A stretch of DNA of 64,000 nt from Dyadobacter luticola (GTDB taxonomy: Bacteria; Bacteroidota; Bacteroidia; Cytophagales; Spirosomataceae), in contig NZ_VCEJ01000008.1 in NCBI RefSeq assembly GCF_005860805.1, positions 1-64,000 on the forward strand, written 5' to 3'. How positions within the stretch are numbered: position 1 is the stretch's first letter; each line of letters opens with the position of its first letter. The notes beneath the pieces are model-generated. The model was given only the letters and a program-made list of their open reading frames with translations, was not told the DNA's origin and searched no databases. Positions 37,799 through 46,094 of this stretch are shown one piece after another. The position numbers and the translations under genes are program-made.

Positions 37799-38599
37799 AT
37801 GAAAGTAAGTTTACCAAAGCTGAAAAATCAGCTCCTAGCCATGTTAATCGGAATTTTGCTTGCCCAAACCGCATGGGCGCAAAATCCCAGGAAAGCCGAC
37901 ATTATCATCCTGCGGGATGAAACCAAACTGGAAGTACTCATCCAGGAAGTGACCGATAATGCGATCAAATACAAAAAGTTAAGCGATCCGGAAGGGCCGG
38001 TTTTTAATGTCCGCAAAGACGAGGTAGTCTCTATTCAATATGGAAACGGGGAGGTAGAAACATTTGAAGCGGTGCTGGAAGTGCCGAGTTACTATGCTCC
38101 ATCTCAAACTCAAAAAACCCCGAAACCGGAAAACAATCCTTATAACAACGTTACCACAGTACGTCCGAAAACCGGCAACAAATTCCTGGATGAAATAAGA
38201 TCTTCAACACCTGATCATTTACGGGCAACTTACAAATACTATAAGGCCAAATCAAAATCCGGAATGATCATGGGGATCGCGGGTACTTCGGCCGGAATTT
38301 TGGTGGCCGCCATCGGCACAGGCATTGTAGTAGGAGTAGAGACGGACGCAAATGGAAATTTTGCGACTTACCAGGACCAGCAGCGGGCTCTCAGGGGTGC
38401 GTGGATGATGTTGGGAGGTTTTGCGGGAGCAGTTACCTTCGGCACCGTGGGCTTTGTGAAAGGCGGCAGAAATGGCTCAAAGGCGAGCAGAATAAGAAGA
38501 GAACTTCTGCAAAGAAATGAGCCGATTACATTCCAGCTCGGGCCGGGTTTTAACCCGATCAATGGCGCGGGATATCTGACGTTGAAAATGAAATTTTAA
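37799..38599 (+). CDS. envelope protein of unknown function, paralogue B
   Basis: 266 residues with signal peptide (LLAMLIGILLAQTAWAQ). Mature part RKADIIILRDETKLEVLIQEV is followed by a Pro/Thr-rich stretch near 100-120. Then come DHLRATYKYYKAKS, two glycine-rich hydrophobic segments, a basic helix with RRELLQRNEP, and a C-terminus ending YLTLKMKF. It aligns element by element with the previous protein. The terminal Phe recalls outer-membrane C-termini, but too few strands are seen for a barrel. A hairpin terminator follows. Confidence 0.65.
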   Translation: MKVSLPKLKNQLLAMLIGILLAQTAWAQNPRKADIIILRDETKLEVLIQEVTDNAIKYKKLSDPEGPVFNVRKDEVVSIQYGNGEVETFEAVLEVPSYYAPSQTQKTPKPENNPYNNVTTVRPKTGNKFLDEIRSSTPDHLRATYKYYKAKSKSGMIMGIAGTSAGILVAAIGTGIVVGVETDANGNFATYQDQQRALRGAWMMLGGFAGAVTFGTVGFVKGGRNGSKASRIRRELLQRNEPITFQLGPGFNPINGAGYLTLKMKF

Positions 38600-38615
38600 G
38601 AAGTAGAGAGCATAA

Positions 38616-38647
38616 AAAAAGGCCTGGAATCGCTCCCAGGCCTTTTT
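38616..38647. terminator. hairpin terminator, 12-bp perfect stem
   Basis: Arms AAAAAGGCCTGG (38616-38627) and CCAGGCCTTTTT (38636-38647) around an 8-base loop, with T or A tracts on both sides. It lies between paralogue B and the convergent small outer-membrane protein gene and can serve both. Confidence 0.9.
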
Positions 38648-38662
38648 AGTGTGTTGTGAATA

Positions 38663-39187
38663 TCAGAATTTAAATGCGATACCCGCTTTCAAAGCTGCTG
38701 CATTGTAACCAACTTCTGCAAAAACGCCCAAATTAGGTTTGAAGTAATATCTTGCGCCTGCAAATGCGCCAAAGAATACGCCGCTTCCATATGCATCGTA
38801 TCCAACACCGTCATAAGAAGAGCTTGCGATACGGTAGCCTAGTGCAGGGCCTGCGTAAAGATCAAGATTATCTATTTTAAGGAAGTGTTTTCCATAGTGG
38901 TATGAACCTCTGGCTGCAATGTTGATGAAGTTGTAGCTCCATCCGTAGTTGTAAATTCCGCCGCCGTAGCCCCAGTGCATAAAGTCAAACTGGCCACCGA
39001 CGCTGATGAAATCATGCACACCGCCTTCAAATGAAGCGCCCAGACCGATACCGCCGCCGCCATAAGTACCGCCTAAGTTGATACCTGCATTCAGTAATTT
39101 ATCTCCTTTTTCAAATTGGGCAAAAGCCTTGTCAGAAATCACGCTCAAAACGGATACGACCAAAAGTGTAAATAGAATCTTTTTCAT
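38663..39187 (-). CDS. small outer-membrane beta-barrel protein
   Basis: 174 residues with signal peptide (KKILFTLLVVSVLSVISDKAFA, then Q). The mature part is rich in Gly, Tyr and Phe with alternating strands (GDKLLNAGINLGGTYGGG, DFISVGGQFDFMHWGYGGG, NLGVFAEVGYNAAALKAGIAFKF). It ends in Phe, as expected of an eight-stranded barrel recognised by BamA. Probably a structural OmpX/OmpW-like porin-type protein. An inverted repeat lies 33 bases upstream of its start. Confidence 0.8.
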   Translation of the reverse strand: MKKILFTLLVVSVLSVISDKAFAQFEKGDKLLNAGINLGGTYGGGGIGLGASFEGGVHDFISVGGQFDFMHWGYGGGIYNYGWSYNFINIAARGSYHYGKHFLKIDNLDLYAGPALGYRIASSSYDGVGYDAYGSGVFFGAFAGARYYFKPNLGVFAEVGYNAAALKAGIAFKF

Positions 39188-39219
39188 TGTAATAGATTAA
39201 GTTATTGTGTTAAAATAAT

Positions 39220-39270
39220 AATGGCACAAATTAAAGCCATTTCTTTTAATGCTTCAAAACTTGTGCCATT
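39220..39270 (-). repeat. inverted repeat AATGGCACAA / TTGTGCCATT upstream of the small OMP gene
   Basis: Perfect 10-base arms at 39220-39229 and 39261-39270, with a 31-base spacer that contains a further short complement (AAGC/GCTT). It lies between msrA and the small OMP gene. It could be an operator, a leader hairpin or the msrA terminator. On the minus strand the right arm reads TGGCAC-N5-TTGA, one base from a sigma-54 promoter, but this may be chance. Confidence 0.5.
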
Positions 39271-39331
39271 TATACTTATTATACGGGTGCTTCCGGTTTA
39301 TATCCGGTTCTGCGCACTTTTTTGTCCTATA

Positions 39332-40018
39332 TCAGATGTGTTTCCGCAATTTGTCCTTGAACACTTTTTTAAATTTGTCGAGTTTTGGGGCAATCACAAA
39401 TGCACAGTATCCCTGGTCCGGGTTGTTTGCGAAGTAATTTTGGTGATAGTCCTCCGCAACATAAAATTTCTGCGCTTTACTAATTTCCGTCACGATCGGT
39501 TTTTCATAGGCGCCCGATTTGTCCAGTTCTGCCTTCGCCTGTTCGGCCAGCGCTTTCTGCTCGTCATTGCGGTAAAAAATCGCCGAACGATATTGGGTAC
39601 CAACGTCATTTCCCTGACGATTTAGCGAAGTTGGGTCATGGCTTCTGAAAAATGCTTCGAGCAAATCGGCATAGCTGATCACTTTTGGATCATAGGTAAC
39701 TTCCACGCATTCAGCGTGTCCTGTCGTGCCGGTGCAAACATCCTTGTAACTAGGATTGGCAACCGTGCCCCCGGAATAGCCGGAAACAACTTTTTTAACG
39801 CCGTCCAAAGATTCCATGACGGCCTCGGTACACCAAAAACATCCGGTTGCAAATGTGGCAACCTGCGTTCCGGCGGTATCAACTTTATTCTCATCCAGCG
39901 CGGTCGTTGCTGATTCGTTGTCCATATTTTTCTTATGTTTTTTATCCGACTGTGCGCACGAAACGATAACCAGGCAGCACAAAAAAAGGAATGTGAAAAT
40001 GGGGATGGTGGTTCTCAT
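39332..40018 (-). CDS. msrA: peptide-methionine (S)-S-oxide reductase, lipoprotein form
   Basis: Repairs methionine-S-sulfoxide in proteins. The catalytic GCFWC motif is present with Cys60 as nucleophile, followed by VVSGYSGG and HAECVEVTYDP. An N-terminal signal with lipobox IVSC (Cys21) places it in the envelope, unlike cytoplasmic MsrA. I use the ATG at 40018; an earlier ATG at 40033 adds five residues. A separate or fused MsrB domain is not seen. It probably protects surface proteins from oxidants. Confidence 0.93.
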   Translation of the reverse strand: MRTTIPIFTFLFLCCLVIVSCAQSDKKHKKNMDNESATTALDENKVDTAGTQVATFATGCFWCTEAVMESLDGVKKVVSGYSGGTVANPSYKDVCTGTTGHAECVEVTYDPKVISYADLLEAFFRSHDPTSLNRQGNDVGTQYRSAIFYRNDEQKALAEQAKAELDKSGAYEKPIVTEISKAQKFYVAEDYHQNYFANNPDQGYCAFVIAPKLDKFKKVFKDKLRKHI

Positions 40019-40126
40019 TGTAGTCTCGATCAATTATCTTCCAAGGTTTAACGAATAGCTGAGAAAGAAAGTTTTGTCAGGCGTATTCATGCTTATTTAC
40101 GAAATTTGCGGCCGAAAAGATCTACC

Positions 40127-40669
40127 ATGACTTACCTTCATTTCAAAGCACTTCATATCATTTTCGTCGTCAGCTGGTTTGCCGGACTGTTCTACATGCC
40201 CCGGCTTTTTGTGTACCACACCGAGGCCAAAGACAAGCCGAATCCAGAGCGGGAAATCCTTTTTGCGCAGTTTACCAAAATGGAAAAATTGCTCTGGAAT
40301 GCGATCATGACACCCGCAAGCTGGCTGGCCCTGTTGTGCGGGACGGTGATGATCTACCTGAACCCCGCATGGCTCGATCAAGGCTGGATGCAATTAAAAC
40401 TGCTTTTTGTAGTCGGACTGATCGCCTATCATTCATTTATGCGGATTATTCTCCTGGAAATCCGTAGGGAAAAATTTCGCTTCTCATCTTTCCAGTTGCG
40501 GCTTTTCAATGAAATAGCGACGATTTTCTTGTTCTCGATCGTTTTTTTAGTAGTGCTGAAAAATACAGTCGACTGGATCTGGGGCGTGCTGGGGCTGATT
40601 GCTTTCGCGATTTTGATCATGACGGCGGTGAGAATTGTCCGGCGTATCAGGGAGAAGAAATCGGCCTAA
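40127..40669 (+). CDS. hemJ: HemJ-like membrane protein (UPF0093/CopD-like)
   Basis: About 180 residues with four to five membrane helices. The first helix ALHIIFVVSWFAGLFYMPRLFVYH contains the His and the Arg typical of HemJ, the heme-dependent protoporphyrinogen IX oxidase, and a later LKLLFVVGLIAYH helix also fits. HemJ and the CopD family are related, so the exact assignment is moderate. The ATG at 40127 is preferred to a TTG at 40106. No other haem genes are adjacent. A hairpin follows. Confidence 0.75.
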   Translation: MTYLHFKALHIIFVVSWFAGLFYMPRLFVYHTEAKDKPNPEREILFAQFTKMEKLLWNAIMTPASWLALLCGTVMIYLNPAWLDQGWMQLKLLFVVGLIAYHSFMRIILLEIRREKFRFSSFQLRLFNEIATIFLFSIVFLVVLKNTVDWIWGVLGLIAFAILIMTAVRIVRRIREKKSA

Positions 40670-40688
40670 TTTTGTCCCGTAAAACCAA

Positions 40689-40720
40689 AAAACGCTGCCC
40701 CTTTGCAGGAACAGCGTTTT
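40689..40720. terminator. hairpin terminator between hemJ-like gene and tRNA-Leu
   Basis: Arms AAAACGCTG (40689-40697) and CAGCGTTTT (40712-40720) around a 14-base loop. T tracts on both strands allow termination of the hemJ-like transcript (plus) and of tRNA-Leu (minus), whose 3' end lies one base away. Confidence 0.8.
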
Positions 40721-40721
40721 G

Positions 40722-40805
40722 TGCCGAAGGCGGGACTCGAACCCGCACAGGGCAACCCCCACACGCCTCTGAAACGTGCGTGTCTACCAATTTCACCACT
40801 TCGGC
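40722..40805 (-). tRNA. tRNA-Leu (anticodon CAG)
   Basis: 84-base class II tRNA. Read on the minus strand it begins GCCGAAG and ends CTTCGGC plus discriminator A, giving a 7-bp acceptor stem. The anticodon stem CACGT/GCGTG encloses the loop TTCAGAG with anticodon CAG. A long variable arm follows and the T arm has GGTTCGAGTCC. The 3' CCA is not encoded. Confidence 0.96.
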
Positions 40806-40875
40806 ATTTGAAATTTGGTTGGCAAAAATAGGAAAGACTTTTCAGGTTTTCAAAGCCTGGAAAGCATTAAAAACT

Positions 40876-42276
40876 TTAAATTTCAATATTTTCGTAAAGC
40901 GCTGGGATATACACATTTGCAAAGCCAGCTTTTTCCAGTTTCAGCTTAAAAGATACCTGGGTTTCGTATTCTCCGTGGACCAGGAAAACTTTTTTCACGC
41001 GCTCCGGCGTCTGGCACGACAGAAAATCCAGCATTTCATTGTAGTCGCCGTGACCTGAAAATGATTCCATCGACCTGACTTGGCAGCGCACTTCAAATTG
41101 TTCCCCAAAAATATTCACGTGCTTGTCGCCCCGCTTCAATGCACCAGCCAGCGTATTTCCGGAAGCATAACCTACGAGCAAAATCGTGGCTGACGTATTG
41201 CCGATGTTGTTTTTAATGTGATGCTTGATCCGCCCGGCCTCGGCCATCCCCGATGCGGAAATGATAATGCAGGGCTCTTTTTTATCATTCAGCGCGATCG
41301 ATTCCTCCACTTTTGAAATATAATGCAGGTACGGAAATGCAAATGCGTCCCCGTCTTTTTCAATGTAGCTCAGTATCTCAGGATTAAAACATTCGTCGTG
41401 TTCCTTCATGATCGCCGTGGCGCGGATGGCGAGCGGACTGTCGATGTAAACCGGAATATGCGGCAGCTTTCCGGAGCTGTAAAGCTGATCGAGCGCGTAA
41501 ATCAGCTCTTGCGTCCGGTCAATCGCAAATGCCGGAATGATGAGCTTGCCTTGATTTTCAACACAGGTTTCCTGTACAATTTGCAGTAGGTGCGCGTGCA
41601 TATCACCCTCTTTTTCGTGCAACCGATCGCCGTAAGTGGATTCGCTGATGATAATGTCGGCCTGCGGGAAAGTATCAGGTTTTTTCAGGATCCGATCTTC
41701 TGGTCGCCCGATATCGCCGGTGAATGTTACTTGTTTGAATGTTCCTTTGTCGGGAATGGTTAGATGTACCGCCGCGCTTCCCAGCAAATGTGCGGCATCT
41801 GTGAGTACTACCGCCACTTCTTTTTCTTCTCCCAAATAAAAAGTTTGTCCATATTTTACCGGTTCAAAAAGCGTCAGCGCGTGCGCGGCATCTTCGGAAT
41901 TATAGAGCTCTTCCACGAGCGGTCTGTTCTGCTTTTGCCTCCTTCGGTTTATTCTTTCCAAATCAATTTCCTGAATGTGTGCGCTGTCCATGAGCATCAC
42001 CCGACAAAGATCTGCCGTGGCGGAAGTACAATAAATCGGTCCTTTAAAACCCTGCTTGACAAGCCTTGGCACCAAACCGGTATGATCAATGTGGGCGTGC
42101 GATAGGATCAGGAAGTCGATTTCAGCAGGTTTAAAACCAAATGTTTCGTTGAATTCATCGGTTTGGATTCCCTGAAACAATCCGCAGTCGAGGAGGATTT
42201 TGGTGCCTTTTTCGGTGGTAATCAAATGTTTGCTGCCGGTAACGGTCCTGGCTGCGCCAAAAAACTGGATATGCAT
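40876..42276 (-). CDS. beta-CASP metallo-beta-lactamase RNase-like protein
   Basis: 466 residues. The MBL metal motif SHAHIDHTG has His60, His62, Asp64 and His65. A beta-CASP insert and the C-terminal RNA-metabolising motif (EVRCQVRSMESFSGHGDYNEMLDF) follow, as in CPSF73/Ysh1-type and bacterial relatives. Expected to be a zinc endo- or exoribonuclease acting on RNA ends; substrate unknown. It follows hpt after 39 bases on the same strand and is probably in its transcript. Confidence 0.9.
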   Translation of the reverse strand: MHIQFFGAARTVTGSKHLITTEKGTKILLDCGLFQGIQTDEFNETFGFKPAEIDFLILSHAHIDHTGLVPRLVKQGFKGPIYCTSATADLCRVMLMDSAHIQEIDLERINRRRQKQNRPLVEELYNSEDAAHALTLFEPVKYGQTFYLGEEKEVAVVLTDAAHLLGSAAVHLTIPDKGTFKQVTFTGDIGRPEDRILKKPDTFPQADIIISESTYGDRLHEKEGDMHAHLLQIVQETCVENQGKLIIPAFAIDRTQELIYALDQLYSSGKLPHIPVYIDSPLAIRATAIMKEHDECFNPEILSYIEKDGDAFAFPYLHYISKVEESIALNDKKEPCIIISASGMAEAGRIKHHIKNNIGNTSATILLVGYASGNTLAGALKRGDKHVNIFGEQFEVRCQVRSMESFSGHGDYNEMLDFLSCQTPERVKKVFLVHGEYETQVSFKLKLEKAGFANVYIPALYENIEI

Positions 42277-42315
42277 GATAAGAGGTTTAGTTATTGAGTG
42301 AGAAAGTGCGGGAAG

Positions 42316-42843
42316 TTACCCGAGCACGTAAATTGAATCAAGATTGCGTCCGATGCCTTCATAGTCAAGACCATACCCGACAACGAATTTATTAGCAATC
42401 TCAAAACCTTTGTAACGCATATCGACCGGCGTTTTCAATGCTTCCGGCTTATGCAGCAATGTCGCAATCTCGACCGTCTTGGGCGACATTTTTCCAATTT
42501 CTTTTAATAACTGGCTCATCGTCAATCCGGTATCGACAATGTCCTCTATAATGATCACATCCCGGTTTTCCAATGTTTTATCAATCCCGATGATCTCGGT
42601 AACCGTACCTGTAGATTCGGTTTGCGAGTAGGAGGAGAGGCGGATAAATGTGATCTCGCAGGTAAGCGGAATTCTTTTCACAAGCTCGCTGGCAAACAAA
42701 AAAGCGCCATTTAAAACCACCAGAAAAACCGGGCAGCTCTGCTCATAATCTTTGCTGATGCGTGCAGCCAGCGCAGTTATCCGGTTTTCAATGTCTTCTT
42801 TAGAAATAAAGGGGACAAATGTTTTGTCGAGAATGTTAATCAT
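42316..42843 (-). CDS. hpt: hypoxanthine phosphoribosyltransferase
   Basis: Purine salvage enzyme that joins hypoxanthine or guanine to PRPP. The PRPP-binding motif IEDIVDTGLT is at 99-108 and the VVLNGAFLFASEL loop near 42-54. Length 175 is typical. A -7 box lies about 60 bases upstream. It is divergent from the TPR gene. Confidence 0.95.
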   Translation of the reverse strand: MINILDKTFVPFISKEDIENRITALAARISKDYEQSCPVFLVVLNGAFLFASELVKRIPLTCEITFIRLSSYSQTESTGTVTEIIGIDKTLENRDVIIIEDIVDTGLTMSQLLKEIGKMSPKTVEIATLLHKPEALKTPVDMRYKGFEIANKFVVGYGLDYEGIGRNLDSIYVLG

Positions 42844-42904
42844 TTTTGTGGTGTCATTGTAATGCGGTCAATATTAATGCTTTTTTCAAAAACCGGGCCG
42901 GTGA

Positions 42905-42912
42905 CAAACGTA
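42905..42912 (-). promoter_or_regulatory. candidate -7 element for hpt, TACGTTTG
   Basis: TAnnTTTG match on the minus strand, 61 bases upstream of hpt in the divergent gap before the TPR gene. No clear -33 element. Confidence 0.4.
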
Positions 42913-42953
42913 AAATAAAAATCACACGTTTAAAGGACAGATTTACCCGAGCT

Positions 42954-44177
42954 ATGAAAAAGTTAATTAACACCATCACACTCTGCATTTTAACCGTCAT
43001 AAATTGTCAAGTCGCTTCTGCGCAGTTGTATTCTTCGGCCGATCTGGACAAGAATTACGACATGATCCTCAAAAATCCGAGCGTTCAGATCGAGTCGACG
43101 GAGGCGATCAATATGCTTTATAACTTTAAATTCGCGGAGGCGGATGCGGAGTTCAGGTGGCTTAAATATCGGTACCCTAAACACCCGATGCCTCATTTTT
43201 TGATGGGCCTCGCGGAGTGGTGGAAAATTGTGCCAAATACTGAAAACGAATCGCACGACGATGCTTTTCTGGCACAGATGGATTCGACCATTAATCTCGC
43301 CGAAGATCTTTACGACAAAGAAAAAAATAAAGTGGAGCCCGCATTTTTCCTGGCTGCGGCTTACGCATTCAAAGGAAGATTGTACGCTGAGCGCGAAAGC
43401 TGGACCAAAGCGGCATTTGCAGGAAAAAAATCGCTGAAATATTTTGAGCAGTGCAAAGGAAATGGCGACCTCACGCCCGAGCTGCTTTTTGGCGACGGTC
43501 TCTATAATTATTACGCCGAGTGGGTCCCGAAAGAATATCCGATTTTGAAGCCCATCCTTTCACTTTTTCCAAAAGGTAACAGAAAACTTGGCGAGCAGCA
43601 GCTCGAAAAAGTGGGCAATAATGCATTCTACACGCGGGTAGAGGCGCGCTACTTTCTATTGCAGATTTACAGCATGGAAAATGAGTACAGCAAGGCCTAC
43701 GAAATGGCCAAGTACATGTGGCAGACCTATCCAAACAACCCTTATTTCGAGCGATACTTTTGCCGCACAGCATTTGTGACAGGCAAAATGGGCGAAGCTG
43801 AAAAAGCGGCGCAGAACATCATTGACAAGATCAGCCAGGGAATGCCAGGCTATGAGGGAGTTAGCGGTAGAAATGCGGCTTACGTTTTGGCATACTATAA
43901 CATGAATTACCACCGCAACTACGACCTAGCCAGCACTTATTATAAAAAGGCGATTGATTATTCCGTGCAAACCAAGTCGACAAATGCAGGTTACTATATC
44001 TCTTCGTTGATCGGCCTGGGCCGGATCGCTGAGCAAAATAAAGACTACGACGAGGCGCTCCGCTACTACAAAATGGCGGATGATAAGGCGGACAAAAAGA
44101 CCAGCCAGGACAAGGAGGCAAAAGGGGCAATTGCCAATTTGAAAAAAATCAAGCGCGAGCAGCGCAGGAAAAGGTAA
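42954..44177 (+). CDS. exported TPR protein
   Basis: 407 residues from the ATG at 42954, which begins a clear signal peptide (KKLINTITLCILTVINCQVASA, then Q); a TTG at 42846 would precede it with 36 unlikely residues. The mature protein contains several TPR-like helix pairs (AINMLYNFKFAEADAEFRWL, ALRYYKMADDKADKKTSQ near the end) and a YNYYAEWVPKEYPILKP segment shared by a Bacteroidota family of unknown function. Lys/Arg-rich C-terminus. Transcribed alone. Confidence 0.75.
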   Translation: MKKLINTITLCILTVINCQVASAQLYSSADLDKNYDMILKNPSVQIESTEAINMLYNFKFAEADAEFRWLKYRYPKHPMPHFLMGLAEWWKIVPNTENESHDDAFLAQMDSTINLAEDLYDKEKNKVEPAFFLAAAYAFKGRLYAERESWTKAAFAGKKSLKYFEQCKGNGDLTPELLFGDGLYNYYAEWVPKEYPILKPILSLFPKGNRKLGEQQLEKVGNNAFYTRVEARYFLLQIYSMENEYSKAYEMAKYMWQTYPNNPYFERYFCRTAFVTGKMGEAEKAAQNIIDKISQGMPGYEGVSGRNAAYVLAYYNMNYHRNYDLASTYYKKAIDYSVQTKSTNAGYYISSLIGLGRIAEQNKDYDEALRYYKMADDKADKKTSQDKEAKGAIANLKKIKREQRRKR

Positions 44178-44407
44178 GTCGCCTGTATCATGTTCAGTAA
44201 CTCCTGCGAGTGCTTAGAAGTATTTTCAATGTACCTGGAAATACTAGGTAAATGCGGCAATAGAAGTATCTTTTAAGTTGATTTGACAATTTCCGTTGCC
44301 TCATTTACGTCTGCCGTAAGTTCATTTTATTCCTTCCCAATTAAGCGTAATACACATATTTGGTTTTGCTAAACGAGGCTTCGCAACCTCAATAACCAAT
44401 AACTAAT

Positions 44408-46054
44408 ATGAATAAGTATTACAGAACAGCAGCATCTTTGGCGTTGCTTGGATTCTTAATGGACCAAGCAAATGCACAGGTCAATATCGGTACCTCTGCC
44501 GGTAAGGTTGGCGATAGTCGGGTATTTGTCGGTGACTTCGCCGGAAATTTTAACAATGCCTCCGGTAACACGTTTGTTGGTAAAAGCGCGGGACAATTTA
44601 ATTACTCTGGAAGCAGCAACACTTATCTTGGATTTCAAAGTGGATGGAAGGGGAATTTTGGGAGTGCCAACGTGTACATTGGTTCGCTTTCCGGAACGGA
44701 TAATGATGGTAACTCGAATGTATTTATTGGTTCACAAAGTGGAGAAAAGTTCAAAGGCCAGTCTAATGTAATCCTTGGTGATCAATCCAGCCAAATTGGT
44801 AGCGGCGATTTCAATGTAATCATGGGAAGACGATCTGGAAATCACATGAGCGGTAACTATAATGTTGTTATAGGAAACGTTGCGGGAGGCACGCTCAACG
44901 CGAACGTGTCCCAAAACAACACTTTTGTAGGTAATTATGCAGGAGCCTCTAACGTGAACAGCCACGACAATTCTTACTTCGGCAACGACTGCGGCTCTAA
45001 CAATTCAACTGGAAGCTTTAATGCTTTTTTCGGTTCGGCCACCGGGAACTATAATATTGGAGGAAGTTCAAACTCATTCTTTGGTGCTAGCGCTGGTAAA
45101 TCTACTTCCTCTGGAAGCTATAATGTTTTTCTGGGTAAAGAGTCTGGTTCAGATAATTCAGAGGGAAGTTATAATACCTACATAGGCTACAAAGCCGGAG
45201 GCTCCCCGTTTCTTCAACGCTCGGTTGCAATCGGCGCTGAAGCCTATGTGGGCAAGGCCAATTGTATCGTCTTAGGTAAGGTTGGCGCAAATGTTGGCAT
45301 AGGCGTCTCTGCTCCGGATTATCAATTCCAGATGAGCACTGAAATGGCAGCAAAATGGGGCTCCCCAAGCTGGAAAGTGGCCTCTGACGAAAGACTTAAA
45401 AAGGATGTTTCAAATTTTACAGAAGGTTTAGAGACACTTTCGAAAATCAGACCAGTTTGGTTTACGTATAATGGAAAGGGAGGCGCCGCTACGACCAATA
45501 AATTTGTAGGGATCATTGCGCAGGAAATGCAGAAAATTGCGCCATACACGATCGGCTCGTTTACATATCAGGATTCGCTGGGAAATAAGATAGAATATCT
45601 GGATTATGACGCGAATGCGGTCACTTATATCCTGATCAATTCTGTAAAAGAACAACAAAAGGTGATTGAAGAAAAAGAGGCAAAAATTCAGGAAATTACC
45701 TCACGCCTGGAACAACTGGAACGTGCTGTCTCCGCACTAAAACCTTTAAATTCAAATCCACAAGCAAAATTTGATACCGAGCCAATTGGCAATGCTGCAA
45801 TTGGCCAGAACGCGCCAAACGGATTTTCACAGAATACTTCTATTCCATATTTCATCCCCGCATCGGTGAAAAACGCGGTCATTGATATTTATTCAAGAGA
45901 TGGCGTCAAGGTGGGTTCATATCCTATTGACAAGCGTGGCGAGGGAACATTATCGATCTCTGCGCAAACTTTTAATGCAAGCGGCGTCTTCATTTATGAT
46001 TTGGTAACCGACGGGAAAAGTAACGGTACCAAGAAAATGATGGTCAACAAATAG
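44408..46054 (+). CDS. surface protein with peptidase S74 chaperone domain and T9SS-like C-terminus
   Basis: 548 residues with signal peptide (ends ANAQ). Residues about 30-290 are imperfect repeats of about 22-24 residues built on N-x-F-x-G-x-x-A/S-G, as in trimeric beta-helical fibres. An intramolecular chaperone of the S74 type follows, with ASDERLKKD (Ser326 as candidate self-cleavage nucleophile) and FVGIIAQEM. Then come a coiled coil (about 405-440) and a final domain of about 75 residues (AVIDIYSRDGVKVGSYPI ... GVFIYDLV ... KKMMVNK) that looks like a type A T9SS sorting domain. Probably a trimeric cell-surface fibre. Confidence 0.82.
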   Translation: MNKYYRTAASLALLGFLMDQANAQVNIGTSAGKVGDSRVFVGDFAGNFNNASGNTFVGKSAGQFNYSGSSNTYLGFQSGWKGNFGSANVYIGSLSGTDNDGNSNVFIGSQSGEKFKGQSNVILGDQSSQIGSGDFNVIMGRRSGNHMSGNYNVVIGNVAGGTLNANVSQNNTFVGNYAGASNVNSHDNSYFGNDCGSNNSTGSFNAFFGSATGNYNIGGSSNSFFGASAGKSTSSGSYNVFLGKESGSDNSEGSYNTYIGYKAGGSPFLQRSVAIGAEAYVGKANCIVLGKVGANVGIGVSAPDYQFQMSTEMAAKWGSPSWKVASDERLKKDVSNFTEGLETLSKIRPVWFTYNGKGGAATTNKFVGIIAQEMQKIAPYTIGSFTYQDSLGNKIEYLDYDANAVTYILINSVKEQQKVIEEKEAKIQEITSRLEQLERAVSALKPLNSNPQAKFDTEPIGNAAIGQNAPNGFSQNTSIPYFIPASVKNAVIDIYSRDGVKVGSYPIDKRGEGTLSISAQTFNASGVFIYDLVTDGKSNGTKKMMVNK

Positions 46055-46055
46055 A

Positions 46056-46087
46056 AAAATAGCGGGCCATAAACGGCCCGCTATTTT
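46056..46087. terminator. bidirectional terminator, 13-bp perfect stem
   Basis: Arms AAAATAGCGGGCC (46056-46068) and the exact complement (46075-46087) around a 6-base loop. It directly follows the surface-fibre gene stop and faces the end of the M20 dipeptidase gene. Confidence 0.92.
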
Positions 46088-46094
46088 CATTTTA

